A stretch of 64,000 nucleotides of DNA from Aldersonia kunmingensis (GTDB taxonomy: Bacteria; Actinomycetota; Actinomycetes; Mycobacteriales; Mycobacteriaceae). Each line of letters opens with the position of its first letter. Within the stretch, counting starts at the first letter, position 1. Shown here in pieces: positions 34,931 through 43,209 of this stretch. The notes beneath the pieces were generated by a model. The model had not been told where the DNA came from. It did no database searches and saw nothing but the letters and a program-made list of their open reading frames with translations. The position numbers and the translations under genes are program-made. The stretch spans positions 1-64,000 of the forward strand of contig NZ_LRRB01000081.1 of assembly GCF_001646865.1 (NCBI RefSeq), read 5' to 3'.

Positions 34931-36202
34931 ATGGCAGCGACAAAGGTGTTCGCCGCCAGGCTGGCCGGCCTGGTGGTGCTTGGCCCAGACGGGGAGTCTA
35001 TCGGCCGAGTACGCGATGTCGTCATAGCCATCCGCATCAATCGAATGCAGCCACGAGTTCTCGGTCTTGTGGTCGAATTGCCCACGCGGAAAAGGATTTT
35101 CGTCCCGATGCTGCGGGTGACCGCAATCGAGCCCGGGTCGATCACGCTCAACACCGGCAACGTGAGTTTGCGGCGTTTCGCGCGCAGGCCCAGCGAGATC
35201 CTCGTACTCGCACAGGTTCTCGACTCCCATGTGCGGGTCGATGATCCAGAACTCGAGCAGCTCGCGGGAATCGACGTTGTGGTGGTCGATCTCGGCATCG
35301 AGCAGCTGCGCACCCGGGACTGGGTCGTGTCGCGGGTCGCGATCCGCCAGCACCAGCGCCGTCTCGCACGCCGCTCGGCCGTGCACGTGGTCGATTGGCA
35401 GCACGTGCAGGGGCTCACCCATCAGGACCTGTCGCTTCCCGGCCAGGGCGTTGACCAGTTGCTGCAGCAGTTCGAAGGACTGCGGCCTGCCGACGTCGCC
35501 AACGCGCTGCGGGAGCTGCCGGAAAAGCGGCGCATCGAGGTCGCGCTGGCCCTCGACGACGAACGCCTCGCCGATGTCGTGCAGGAATTGCCGGACGACG
35601 ACCAGGTCGAGCTGCTCGGCAAGCTCGAGGCCGACCGGGCCGCGGACGTGCTCGAGGCGATGGATCCCGACGACGCGGCCGACCTTCTCGGCGAGTTGCC
35701 CGCGAACGAGGCCGAATCGCTGCTGCGCCTGATGGACCCGCAGGAGTCCGAGCCGGTGCGCCGCCTGCTCGAGCACTCCCCCAATACGGCCGGCGGCATG
35801 ATGACGCCGGAACCGGTCATCCTCACGCCCGCGACCACCATCGCTGAGGCACTCGCCCGCGTCCGCGATCCGGACCTCACGCCGGCGGTCGCGTCACTGG
35901 TGTTCGTGGTGCGGCCGCCGACCGCAACCCCGACCGGCACCTACCTCGGCTGTGTGCACCTGCAGCAGTTGTTGCGTGAGCCGCCGGCATCGCTGGTCGG
36001 CGGCATCCTCGATAGCGATTTGCCCAAACTCCAACCGGACGACAGCCTCGCCGGGGTGACCCGTTACTTCGCGACCTACAACCTCGTGTGCGGGCCCGTC
36101 GTCGACGAGGAAAACCACCTGCTCGGCGCGGTCACCGTCGACGACGTGCTCGACCACCTGCTCCCCGAGGACTGGCGCGAACAGGAGGCCGTCGATGAGT
36201 GA
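34931..36202 (+). CDS. MgtE-N/CBS-domain protein with PRC-barrel-like N-terminus (Rv1232c homologue)
   Basis: 423 residues without membrane segments. The N-terminal ~150 residues resemble PRC-barrel repeats (LVVLGPDGESIGRVRDVVIA). An MgtE intracellular N domain follows (about 175-280, repeats such as LPDDDQVELLGKLEADRAADVLEAM). A CBS pair spans about 285-420 with MMTPEPVIL. It thus looks like the cytosolic Mg2+-sensing half of MgtE without its channel, possibly partnering the DUF1003 membrane protein whose gene overlaps its 3' end. Confidence 0.88.
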   Translation: MAATKVFAARLAGLVVLGPDGESIGRVRDVVIAIRINRMQPRVLGLVVELPTRKRIFVPMLRVTAIEPGSITLNTGNVSLRRFARRPSEILVLAQVLDSHVRVDDPELEQLAGIDVVVVDLGIEQLRTRDWVVSRVAIRQHQRRLARRSAVHVVDWQHVQGLTHQDLSLPGQGVDQLLQQFEGLRPADVANALRELPEKRRIEVALALDDERLADVVQELPDDDQVELLGKLEADRAADVLEAMDPDDAADLLGELPANEAESLLRLMDPQESEPVRRLLEHSPNTAGGMMTPEPVILTPATTIAEALARVRDPDLTPAVASLVFVVRPPTATPTGTYLGCVHLQQLLREPPASLVGGILDSDLPKLQPDDSLAGVTRYFATYNLVCGPVVDEENHLLGAVTVDDVLDHLLPEDWREQEAVDE

Positions 36203-36746
36203 GAAGTCCGCTCAGATCGCTCGGCAGCGCCTCGACACGCCACGCGAGTCGCGGATCCGATTCCAGGTCGACGTCGAGGCGGTCGGCCGGATCGGCGAGA
36301 CCGTCGCGCACTTCCTCGGCACCGGGCGCTACCTCGCGATTCAGACCACGATCGTCATCTTCTGGATTGCACTCAACCTGTTCGCCATCCGACTGCAGTG
36401 GGATCCGTACCCGTTCATCCTGCTCAACCTTGCGTTCTCCACCCAGGCCGCCTACGCCGCGCCGCTGATCCTGCTCGCCCAGAACCGGCAGGAGAACCGC
36501 GACCGCGTCTCCCTCGAGGAAGACCGGATCCGGGCGGCGCAGACGAAGGCCGATACCGAGTTCCTCGCACGCGAGCTCGCGGCGCTGCGGATTGCACTTG
36601 GCGAGGTCACCACGCGCGATTACCTGCGTCGCGAACTCGAGGATTTGCGCGAGGACCTTCGCGAAGACCTGCTCGGCGAGCTCGAGGACGAGGGCGATTC
36701 CGACTCGCCAAAGGCCAAATCGCGCTCCCCCCGCAAGCCGAGCTGA
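36195..36746 (+). CDS. DUF1003 membrane protein (Rv1231c homologue)
   Basis: A 183-residue DUF1003 protein: two membrane helices (about 55-72 and 78-98), the signature FILLNLAFSTQAAYAAPLI, then RQENRDRVSLEEDR and a C-terminal charged, probably coiled-coil tail (EDLREDLREDLLGELED). It overlaps the MgtE_N/CBS gene by eight bases, implying a shared complex or at least coupled translation. Confidence 0.9.
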   Translation: MSEKSAQIARQRLDTPRESRIRFQVDVEAVGRIGETVAHFLGTGRYLAIQTTIVIFWIALNLFAIRLQWDPYPFILLNLAFSTQAAYAAPLILLAQNRQENRDRVSLEEDRIRAAQTKADTEFLARELAALRIALGEVTTRDYLRRELEDLREDLREDLLGELEDEGDSDSPKAKSRSPRKPS

Positions 36747-36794
36747 GCTTCTACCAAACCGGTCCCGGAGGCCCTTACCAAACCGAGCCGGGAA

Positions 36795-36850
36795 CCTCAA
36801 TATCGTGTCCCGCGCGTCACCGCTATGTAATGTTGGACACGTTATTGAGG
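36795..36850. promoter_or_regulatory. 16-bp inverted repeat upstream of the transglycosylase gene
   Basis: CCTCAATATCGTGTCC (36795-36810) and GGACACGTTATTGAGG (36835-36850) are reverse complements except for one base, with 24 bases between. The element lies about 90 bases before the start at 36942 in an otherwise non-coding 195-base gap. It is a likely operator pair or a structured leader. Confidence 0.6.
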
Positions 36851-36941
36851 GTGGCCACCGCGTCAACGTCGAGACCAGCAGAAATGCGGCCCAGCTGAGA
36901 CGGTGGTCACCGTACGGTCTAACGGGGTGGGTGTTGCCGTA

Positions 36942-38198
36942 ATGCGTTGGAGAGGTCCGATCACTGTCTCGGCGTTGATCGCCGCAGGTCTGGTTACGGC
37001 AAGCTCATCGACCGGCTGGTCAGCTACCGAGACGGACCCACCACAACCCGATAAACCCGATGTCACCACGCTCGCCGCCGCGCAATCAGCAGTTGGGGGA
37101 ACTGCTGCACCCGTGGGCAAGGTCGGGCTGCTGCCAGCGTCACCCAAGCAGGGACGCACCCTCCGCGCGTACACGCCAGAGCCCGAAACACCGTTTGCCG
37201 GCGCGTTGCCGCTCTACAACGTCGCCATTCCAACGGCGTTCGGCCCGCTCGGCATCCCGGAGATGGTGCTCGCGGCATACCGCAATGCCGAACTCGCCCT
37301 CGCGACGTCCGAGCCGGGCTGCGGCGTGAGCTGGAACCTGCTCGCGGGAATCGGCCGCATCGAGTCCGGACATGCCGGCGGCGGCCGCACCGACGCGGCG
37401 GGTACCACGGTGACCCGGATCCTCGGCCCGGTCCTCGACGGCCGCTTGGCCGGAAACGCGATCATCCGCGACACCGATGCGGGCGCCTTCGACGGCGACA
37501 ACGGCCACGACCGTGCGGTCGGGCCGATGCAGTTCATCCCGAGCACCTGGCGAGCCTGGGCAACCGACGGAAACGCGGACGGCGTAGCGGATCCGAACAA
37601 CATCTTCGACGCCACCGTGTCCGCGGCGAAGTACTTGTGCGCCGGCGGACTGAACCTGCGTGACGCGCAGCAGGAAGTGCGCGCGGTGCTGCGCTACAAC
37701 AACTCGATCTCCTACGCCGCCAATGTGCTGAGTTGGTCGGCGGCCTACCGCACCGGCGGCGCACCGACGCAGGTGATGCTCTCCCCGGATTTGGTCCCGC
37801 CCGGTGCCTCGCCGGTCGACGCCGCCTCGCTGCTGCAGGCCGACGCGACGACAACCACCACAACAACGACCACTACAACGACAACCACCACGACTACTAC
37901 GACGACGACCCCGCCGATGATCACCATTCCGGGGTTGCCACCGATTCCCTGCGGCATCTTCTGCCCACCGCCTCCTCCGCCTCCTCCGTCTCCGCCGGCT
38001 CCGGTCAACCAGGGCGAGGTCGCCCCGCCGGCACCGGGCGCGACGGCGGAGTCCCCTGTTCCGCCGCCGCCCGCGACAACGACAACCACGCCGCCCCCGC
38101 CACCACCGCCCGGTCTGCCGCAGCTGCCGGCGCTGCAGTTCGGTGCCGGATTGCCGGGCGTGCAGCCGGTACTCCCGGGTGGTCCCGCGCCGCGGTAG
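36942..38198 (+). CDS. Secreted lytic-transglycosylase-like protein with poly-Thr/Pro tail (Rv1230c homologue)
   Basis: 418 residues. The N-terminal signal/anchor (ITVSALIAAGLVTASSSTGW) is followed by a spacer. The transglycosylase core (about 115-270) has catalytic Glu in GIGRIESGHAGG, GPMQFIPSTW and an active-site-proximal RYNNSISYAANV. After it come a run of 24 Thr (coded by mixed ACN codons, 37846-37917) and a Pro-rich tail, probably spanning the wall or glycosylated. It cleaves peptidoglycan. ATG 36942 is chosen for the signal. A shorter paralogue lies directly downstream. Confidence 0.85.
   Translation: MRWRGPITVSALIAAGLVTASSSTGWSATETDPPQPDKPDVTTLAAAQSAVGGTAAPVGKVGLLPASPKQGRTLRAYTPEPETPFAGALPLYNVAIPTAFGPLGIPEMVLAAYRNAELALATSEPGCGVSWNLLAGIGRIESGHAGGGRTDAAGTTVTRILGPVLDGRLAGNAIIRDTDAGAFDGDNGHDRAVGPMQFIPSTWRAWATDGNADGVADPNNIFDATVSAAKYLCAGGLNLRDAQQEVRAVLRYNNSISYAANVLSWSAAYRTGGAPTQVMLSPDLVPPGASPVDAASLLQADATTTTTTTTTTTTTTTTTTTTTPPMITIPGLPPIPCGIFCPPPPPPPPSPPAPVNQGEVAPPAPGATAESPVPPPPATTTTTPPPPPPPGLPQLPALQFGAGLPGVQPVLPGGPAPR
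37846..37917 (+). repeat. Poly-threonine-coding low-complexity tract
   Basis: About 24 consecutive ACN codons (ACG, ACA, ACC, ACT mixed) encode an unbroken Thr run in the transglycosylase tail. The opposite strand shows the corresponding poly-Val translation, which is a shadow. Confidence 0.9.
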
Positions 38199-38316
38199 CC
38201 GAGCCTTCCGGACCGGCAAAAATCGGTCACGAGGGGGTAACGGAAATATCTCGAATCATGTACCGTCGGTTCCGATCTGAAATCGGGACGTCCCCTCGGG
38301 GCGACGGGAGGTTTTG

Positions 38317-39279
38317 GTGGGGCGCCACCGGACGAAGTCGAACAATGTCGGTCGGCACCACACCATCATCGCGCTCTCCGCGCTCGTACCCGGCGGGCTG
38401 ATCGCAGCAGCCACTTCGGCGCACGCCAACGGGGCACATCTGGGGCCGTACCCCTCGCGAGACCACATCTCGGTCGATGCGGCCGCCTCCCCGCCACCGG
38501 ACACCATCCCACTCGAACGCGTCTACCCGGACTTGAACGCGACACCGCCGCCGGCGGACACGGCCCCGGCGCCGGTCCCGAGCGTCGCAGGCACCCACCC
38601 GCTCATCAAGGCGCGGATAACTGCCCCACCAGCCGGTTCGGCGGTACCCGCGCCGCCGCCTCCCGCCGTAGCTCCGCCACCTCCGCCGATGCCGGCCGAA
38701 CCGCAGTTGCCGACGAGTCTCGCGGCCGGTCGACTCGGCGTGCCCGCAATCAACCTCGCCGCCTACAAGAATGCCGCGCACCTCCTCGCCGAGCAGGAAC
38801 CCAACTGCGCAATCCCGTGGACGCTGATCGCCGGAATCGGGCGGGTCGAGTCCACGCACGCCAATGACGGCAAGGCGGACCCCGACGGCACACTCGACCC
38901 GCCGATCTACGGACCGGTGCTCGACGGCAGCCTGTGGGGCAACAACGTCATCCACGACACCGATGGCGGCGCACTCGACGGGATCGCCAGGTACGACCGC
39001 GCGGTCGGCCCGATGCAGTTCCTGCCCGAGACGTGGCACCGCTACGGCGCGGACGGCAACGGGGACGGCAAGGTGGACCCGCAGAACCTGTTCGACGCCG
39101 CACTCACCACTGGTCGCTACCTGTGCTCCGGCGGCCTGGACATGCGCGACCTGTCCCAGCAGACACGAGCGATCCTGCGCTACAACAACTCCATGGCCTA
39201 CGTCACGAACGTGATGGCCTGGTCCACCGGCTACCACACCGGCATCGCGCCGACACTCGAGGAGCTGCCCCGCATCTGA
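38317..39279 (+). CDS. Secreted lytic-transglycosylase-like protein, paralogue of the upstream gene
   Basis: A 320-residue exported protein: a signal region (IIALSALVPGGLIAAATSAHA), a Pro/Ala-rich spacer (about 50-145), then a transglycosylase core at the C-terminus with GIGRVESTHANDG, GPMQFLPETW, DGNGDGKVDPQNLFDAAL and RYNNSMAYV. It lacks the poly-Thr tail of its neighbour. GTG 38317 is chosen because GGGAGG lies five bases upstream. The tandem pair has probably arisen by duplication. Confidence 0.85.
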   Translation: MGRHRTKSNNVGRHHTIIALSALVPGGLIAAATSAHANGAHLGPYPSRDHISVDAAASPPPDTIPLERVYPDLNATPPPADTAPAPVPSVAGTHPLIKARITAPPAGSAVPAPPPPAVAPPPPPMPAEPQLPTSLAAGRLGVPAINLAAYKNAAHLLAEQEPNCAIPWTLIAGIGRVESTHANDGKADPDGTLDPPIYGPVLDGSLWGNNVIHDTDGGALDGIARYDRAVGPMQFLPETWHRYGADGNGDGKVDPQNLFDAALTTGRYLCSGGLDMRDLSQQTRAILRYNNSMAYVTNVMAWSTGYHTGIAPTLEELPRI

Positions 39280-39339
39280 TCGCGGCGTGGGTCGGACCAG
39301 GGCAAATTCGTACCGGCGGCACTCCGTAGGATCGTAGGC

Positions 39340-40476
39340 ATGCCAGTCATTACGGAATCCGACGTTCGTGCTGCCCTCTCTCGGGTGAACGACCCGGAGA
39401 TCCGCAAGCCGATAACCGAGCTCGGCATGATCAAGAGCATCCGCGTCGGCGATGATGCCAGCGTCGATGTCGAGGTCTACCTGACCACCGCGGGTTGCCC
39501 GATGCGCACCGAGATCACCGACCGGGTCACCAAGGCAGTTGCCGACGTGCCCGGCGCCGGCCAGGTGCGCGTGGAGCTCGATGTAATGAACGACGAGCAG
39601 CGCACCGAACTTCGTAAGTCGCTGCGCGGCGACTCCGCCGAGCCGGTGATTCCGTTCGCCCAGCCGGGATCGTTGACGCGCGTGTACGCCGTCGCGTCCG
39701 GTAAGGGCGGCGTCGGCAAGTCAAGCGTGACAGTCAATCTCGCTGCTGCCATGGCAGCCCGCGGCCTGTCGGTCGGCCTGCTCGACGCCGATATCTACGG
39801 CCACTCCATTCCCCGCATGCTCGGCACCGATGCCCGCCCGACCCAGGTCGAGCGGATGATCATGCCCCCGGTCGGGCACGACGTGAAGATGATTTCGATC
39901 GCGCAGTTCACCCAAGGCAATACCCCGGTGGTGTGGCGCGGCCCGATGCTGCACCGCGCGCTGCAGCAGTTCCTCGCCGACGTGTTCTGGGGCGACCTCG
40001 ATGTGCTGCTGCTCGACCTCCCGCCCGGTACCGGCGACGTCGCCATCTCGGTCGCCCAGTTGATCCCGAACGCCGAGATCCTCGTCGTCACCACCCCGCA
40101 GCAGGCTGCGGCGGAGGTTGCCGAGCGGGCCGGCGCGATCGCGCTGCAGACGCGGCAGCGCGTGGTCGGCGTGGTGGAGAACATGTCCTGGCTCGAACTG
40201 CCCGACGGCACCCGAATGGACGTGTTCCAGTCCGGCGGCGGCCAGGCCGTCTCCGAGCGGCTCAGTCTCGCGGTCGGCGCAGACGTTCCACTCCTCGGGC
40301 AGATCCCGCTCGATCCGGCGGTCGCGAAGGCCGGTGACGACGGTGTGCCGATCGTGCTCGGGATGCCCGAGTCCCCCGCCGCGAAGGCGCTCCAGGCGAT
40401 CTCCGAGAAGCTCGCGGTGCGTTCGCGCGGTCTCGCGGGCATGTCGCTGTCGATCGACACCACCCGCAACCTTTAG
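39340..40476 (+). CDS. mrp: Mrp/NBP35-type P-loop ATPase, Fe-S cluster carrier
   Basis: 378 residues: an N-terminal MIP18/DUF59 domain (1-90), a P-loop GKGGVGKSS near 127, Switch I GHSIPRML and the DLPPGTGDV motif. The usual C-terminal CxxC is absent: where other Mrp proteins have it, the sequence reads ENMSWLELPDGTRMD. As far as I know this is normal for actinobacterial Mrp. It assembles or delivers Fe-S clusters. It anchors the synteny with M. tuberculosis Rv1229c. Confidence 0.93.
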   Translation: MPVITESDVRAALSRVNDPEIRKPITELGMIKSIRVGDDASVDVEVYLTTAGCPMRTEITDRVTKAVADVPGAGQVRVELDVMNDEQRTELRKSLRGDSAEPVIPFAQPGSLTRVYAVASGKGGVGKSSVTVNLAAAMAARGLSVGLLDADIYGHSIPRMLGTDARPTQVERMIMPPVGHDVKMISIAQFTQGNTPVVWRGPMLHRALQQFLADVFWGDLDVLLLDLPPGTGDVAISVAQLIPNAEILVVTTPQQAAAEVAERAGAIALQTRQRVVGVVENMSWLELPDGTRMDVFQSGGGQAVSERLSLAVGADVPLLGQIPLDPAVAKAGDDGVPIVLGMPESPAAKALQAISEKLAVRSRGLAGMSLSIDTTRNL

Positions 40477-40580
40477 GGCGTTCTCAGCGCACAACCGACC
40501 TCTCTCGGGCCCCGCCGCTAGGCTTGGAACGATCAACGGCACATTCCGCTGAGGCGATTCGCCGACCGCGAGGAGACACC

Positions 40581-41387
40581 GTGCAGCTCGACGACAAGGT
40601 GGTACTTGTCACGGGCGCGTCGGCGGGAATCGGGCGCGCCATCGCGGCCCGGGCCGGCGCTGCGGGCGCGCGCGTGCTCGTGCACGGCCGAGACGAGGAG
40701 CGCACCCGTCTGGTTGCCGCCGAAGTCGACGGATTTCCCCTGGTCGCAGACCTGTCTGTGGGAGCCGAGCGGGCCCGGCTCTGCGACGAGGCGCTCGAGC
40801 AGTTCGGTCGCGTCGACGTGCTGGTCAACAATGCGGGCGTCGGCTGGGCCGGACCGCTGACCGAGATGACGGTCGCGCAGTTGCGCGCCGTGATCGAGGT
40901 GGACCTGCTGGCCGCCCTGGAACTCACGCATGAACTGCTTCCCCCGATGGTGAACCGGGGCGAGGGCGCGATCTGCTTCGTTTCCTCGATCGCCGGGCGC
41001 ACCGGCGTCGCGGGCGAGGCGGTGTACTCGGCCGCGAAGGCCGGCGTCGACATGTTCGCCGAAAGCCTGCGCGCCGAGACCGCCGGCACCGGTGTCGGCG
41101 TGAGTGTGGTGGTCCCTGGAGCGGTGAGCACCGGATTCTTCGAGACCCGCGGCCGGCCGTACACGCGAAGCCGGCCGCGTCCGGTGCCGCCCGAGGACGT
41201 GGCGAATGCGGTGCTGACGACCATCACGCGCGGGCGCGCCGAGGCGTGGGTGCCCGGTTGGCTGCGGATCGCGCCGGCCGTGCGGGTGCTCGCGCCCGGC
41301 GCCTACCGCCAGTTGAGCACGCGCTTCGGTGAGCAGGTCCGCGTCAGTCCCGAGCCGAACCACACGTCCCACGAGGGCGCGTCATGA
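40581..41387 (+). CDS. Short-chain dehydrogenase/reductase
   Basis: A 268-residue SDR: TGASAGIG near residue 12, NNAG near 78, catalytic Ser in SSIAG and Tyr-x3-Lys in YSAAKAG. GTG 40581 is chosen for the GAGGAG Shine-Dalgarno just upstream. Substrate unknown. It overlaps the next gene by ATGA, suggesting a two-gene operon with the DMT transporter. Confidence 0.85.
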   Translation: MQLDDKVVLVTGASAGIGRAIAARAGAAGARVLVHGRDEERTRLVAAEVDGFPLVADLSVGAERARLCDEALEQFGRVDVLVNNAGVGWAGPLTEMTVAQLRAVIEVDLLAALELTHELLPPMVNRGEGAICFVSSIAGRTGVAGEAVYSAAKAGVDMFAESLRAETAGTGVGVSVVVPGAVSTGFFETRGRPYTRSRPRPVPPEDVANAVLTTITRGRAEAWVPGWLRIAPAVRVLAPGAYRQLSTRFGEQVRVSPEPNHTSHEGAS

Positions 41388-42343
41388 TCCTGGTCCTCAT
41401 CCTCGGACTGCTGGCGTCGTTCCTGTTCGCCCTCGCCGCGTGGTTCCAGCAGCGCGCGGCACGCGCGACGGTCGCGCCGGACATAACGACGGGCGCCGAC
41501 ATCCCCCGTGCGACCAGCCTCATCAAGGTGCTGCTGCGCAGCCGCACCTGGCTGACCGGCTGGGCGACCAACCTCGGCGGCTTCCTCACCCAGGCAATTG
41601 CGCTGCATTTCGGATCGGTGGCCGTAGTGCAGCCGCTGATGTCGACGCAGCTCCTGTTCGCGCTGCCGCTGTCCGCGGCCGAACAGCGCCGCTGGCCGAC
41701 GCGGCGCGACTGGTGCGCGGCAATTCTGGTGGTCGGTGGTCTGGTGCTGCTGCTCACCGCCGACGATGCCGCGCCGCTGTCCGGCGACCCCCGGCGCTCA
41801 CGGGTCCTGCTGGCAATCGTGAGCGCGGTCGGGCTCATCGCGATCCTGCTCGCGGTGAGCCGCCGGGCATCGCTGCGGACGGCCAGCATGCTGATCGCGG
41901 TGGGCGCGGGGGTTTGTTTCGCGCTGAGCGCGGTATTCATGAAGATGACCGTTGACAACCTGGTACACGTCGGGATACCGGGAACCGCCGTGGACTGGCC
42001 CGGCTACGCGCTCGCCGGTTCGACGTTGGCGGGGCTGCTCCTCGAACAGCAGGCGTTCGCCAGCGGAACACTGCCCTCCGCGGTCGCCGCAATGAGCGTC
42101 ACCAATCCAGTGGTCAGTCTCACAATCGGGCTGATGGCATTCGAGGTTCCAGCGCCCACAACGCCGGGCACTCTGGCCGCCATCGCGGGTGCGGGAGTGC
42201 TTATCGCCGTGGGCATCACGGGCCTCGCGAACTCGCCCAGCGTGCAGGCGATGTATGGCTCGGGCGCGGCCGCCACGCCGTCCGGACGGGTACCCCCGCA
42301 GGGCATAACCAGGGCGAATGCACCAGCCACGCCGAAAAGCTAG
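41384..42343 (+). CDS. DMT-superfamily (EamA-like) transporter
   Basis: A 319-residue polytopic protein with about nine or ten hydrophobic segments beginning MILVLILGLLASFLFALAAW and a repeat structure typical of EamA/DMT exporters. Coupled (ATGA) to the SDR. Substrate unknown. Confidence 0.8.
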   Translation: MILVLILGLLASFLFALAAWFQQRAARATVAPDITTGADIPRATSLIKVLLRSRTWLTGWATNLGGFLTQAIALHFGSVAVVQPLMSTQLLFALPLSAAEQRRWPTRRDWCAAILVVGGLVLLLTADDAAPLSGDPRRSRVLLAIVSAVGLIAILLAVSRRASLRTASMLIAVGAGVCFALSAVFMKMTVDNLVHVGIPGTAVDWPGYALAGSTLAGLLLEQQAFASGTLPSAVAAMSVTNPVVSLTIGLMAFEVPAPTTPGTLAAIAGAGVLIAVGITGLANSPSVQAMYGSGAAATPSGRVPPQGITRANAPATPKS

Positions 42344-42360
42344 GGGCGACTTTGACGAAC

Positions 42361-43134
42361 ATGCATGGCATATTGGCCCATATGCCAATCGACGCTGATG
42401 CTGCCGATTCGGCCCTTCTCGGTCCCACTGCTGGCGTTGCTACGGCCCAACCGGATCGCTTTACGGGCTCTACGACGGACACGCAGGAACACGACCACCA
42501 CCACTTGATCGTCGAGCTCGGAAAGCTCCGGCCCACGCTGCTGCGCGGACTGCGCCTGTTGTTGGAGACGGTCGTTATCCCGACGATGCTGCTCTACGCG
42601 TGCACCCTCACCGTCGGTTCCTTCTGGGGTTTGATCGCCGTGCTCGCCTGGTGTGCGTTCACCGTCGGCGTCCGGTTCATCGCCCGGGCCCGCGTGCCCG
42701 GCACCCTGCTACTCGCGGTCGGGATGATCGTCGGCCGCACCACCATCTCGCTGGCGTTCTCGAGCGTCTACGTCTACCTGTTCCAGCCGATCATCGGCTC
42801 GCTGTTCATGGCGGCACTGTTCCTCGGTAGCGCGGCGATCGGCCGCCCGGTGACGATGCGGCTCGCGCAGGACTTCGTCGCATTGCCGAACCGGTTGTTC
42901 CACGACAAGCGGGTCCGCCGGATGTTCACCGAGGTCGCCCTGATCTGGGGTGCGTCACGGCTGATCGATGCCAGCCTCGGTTACAGCATGCTGCAGTTCG
43001 GCGGCGTCGACGCCGGCCTGCTCTCCCGCGGGACGTTCAGCGCACTGCTGACGGTCACCGCCGTCGCGGCGTGCGCAGCGTGGGGCTGGAACAAGCTCCG
43101 CCGCATGCCGGGCGTGACGTTCCGGATGGCATGA
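42361..43134 (+). CDS. VC0807-family integral membrane protein
   Basis: 257 residues with about five or six membrane segments. A His-rich stretch (EHDHHH) near residue 46 precedes the first helix. The start is uncertain (TTG 42352, ATG 42361 or ATG 42382). Homologues have no known function. It precedes the PAP2-acyltransferase gene by 75 bases. Confidence 0.7.
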   Translation: MHGILAHMPIDADAADSALLGPTAGVATAQPDRFTGSTTDTQEHDHHHLIVELGKLRPTLLRGLRLLLETVVIPTMLLYACTLTVGSFWGLIAVLAWCAFTVGVRFIARARVPGTLLLAVGMIVGRTTISLAFSSVYVYLFQPIIGSLFMAALFLGSAAIGRPVTMRLAQDFVALPNRLFHDKRVRRMFTEVALIWGASRLIDASLGYSMLQFGGVDAGLLSRGTFSALLTVTAVAACAAWGWNKLRRMPGVTFRMA

Positions 43135-43209
43135 CACTTTAAGCACGCTGTACGGCGCTCCGAGGGCTTCGCACTTGCGGGCACGCCCGGGTGTGTTATT
43201 ACCGAGGGT

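Noticed and set aside
36795-36850. Reading the inverted repeat as a terminator of the DUF1003 gene
   Set aside because: Loop of 24 bases and no U-run; its position relative to the next gene fits an operator better.
38199-38316. Possible ydaO-type (cyclic di-AMP) riboswitch before the second transglycosylase
   Set aside because: Such leaders often precede wall hydrolases, but I could not find the conserved core sequence, and the 118-base space is short.
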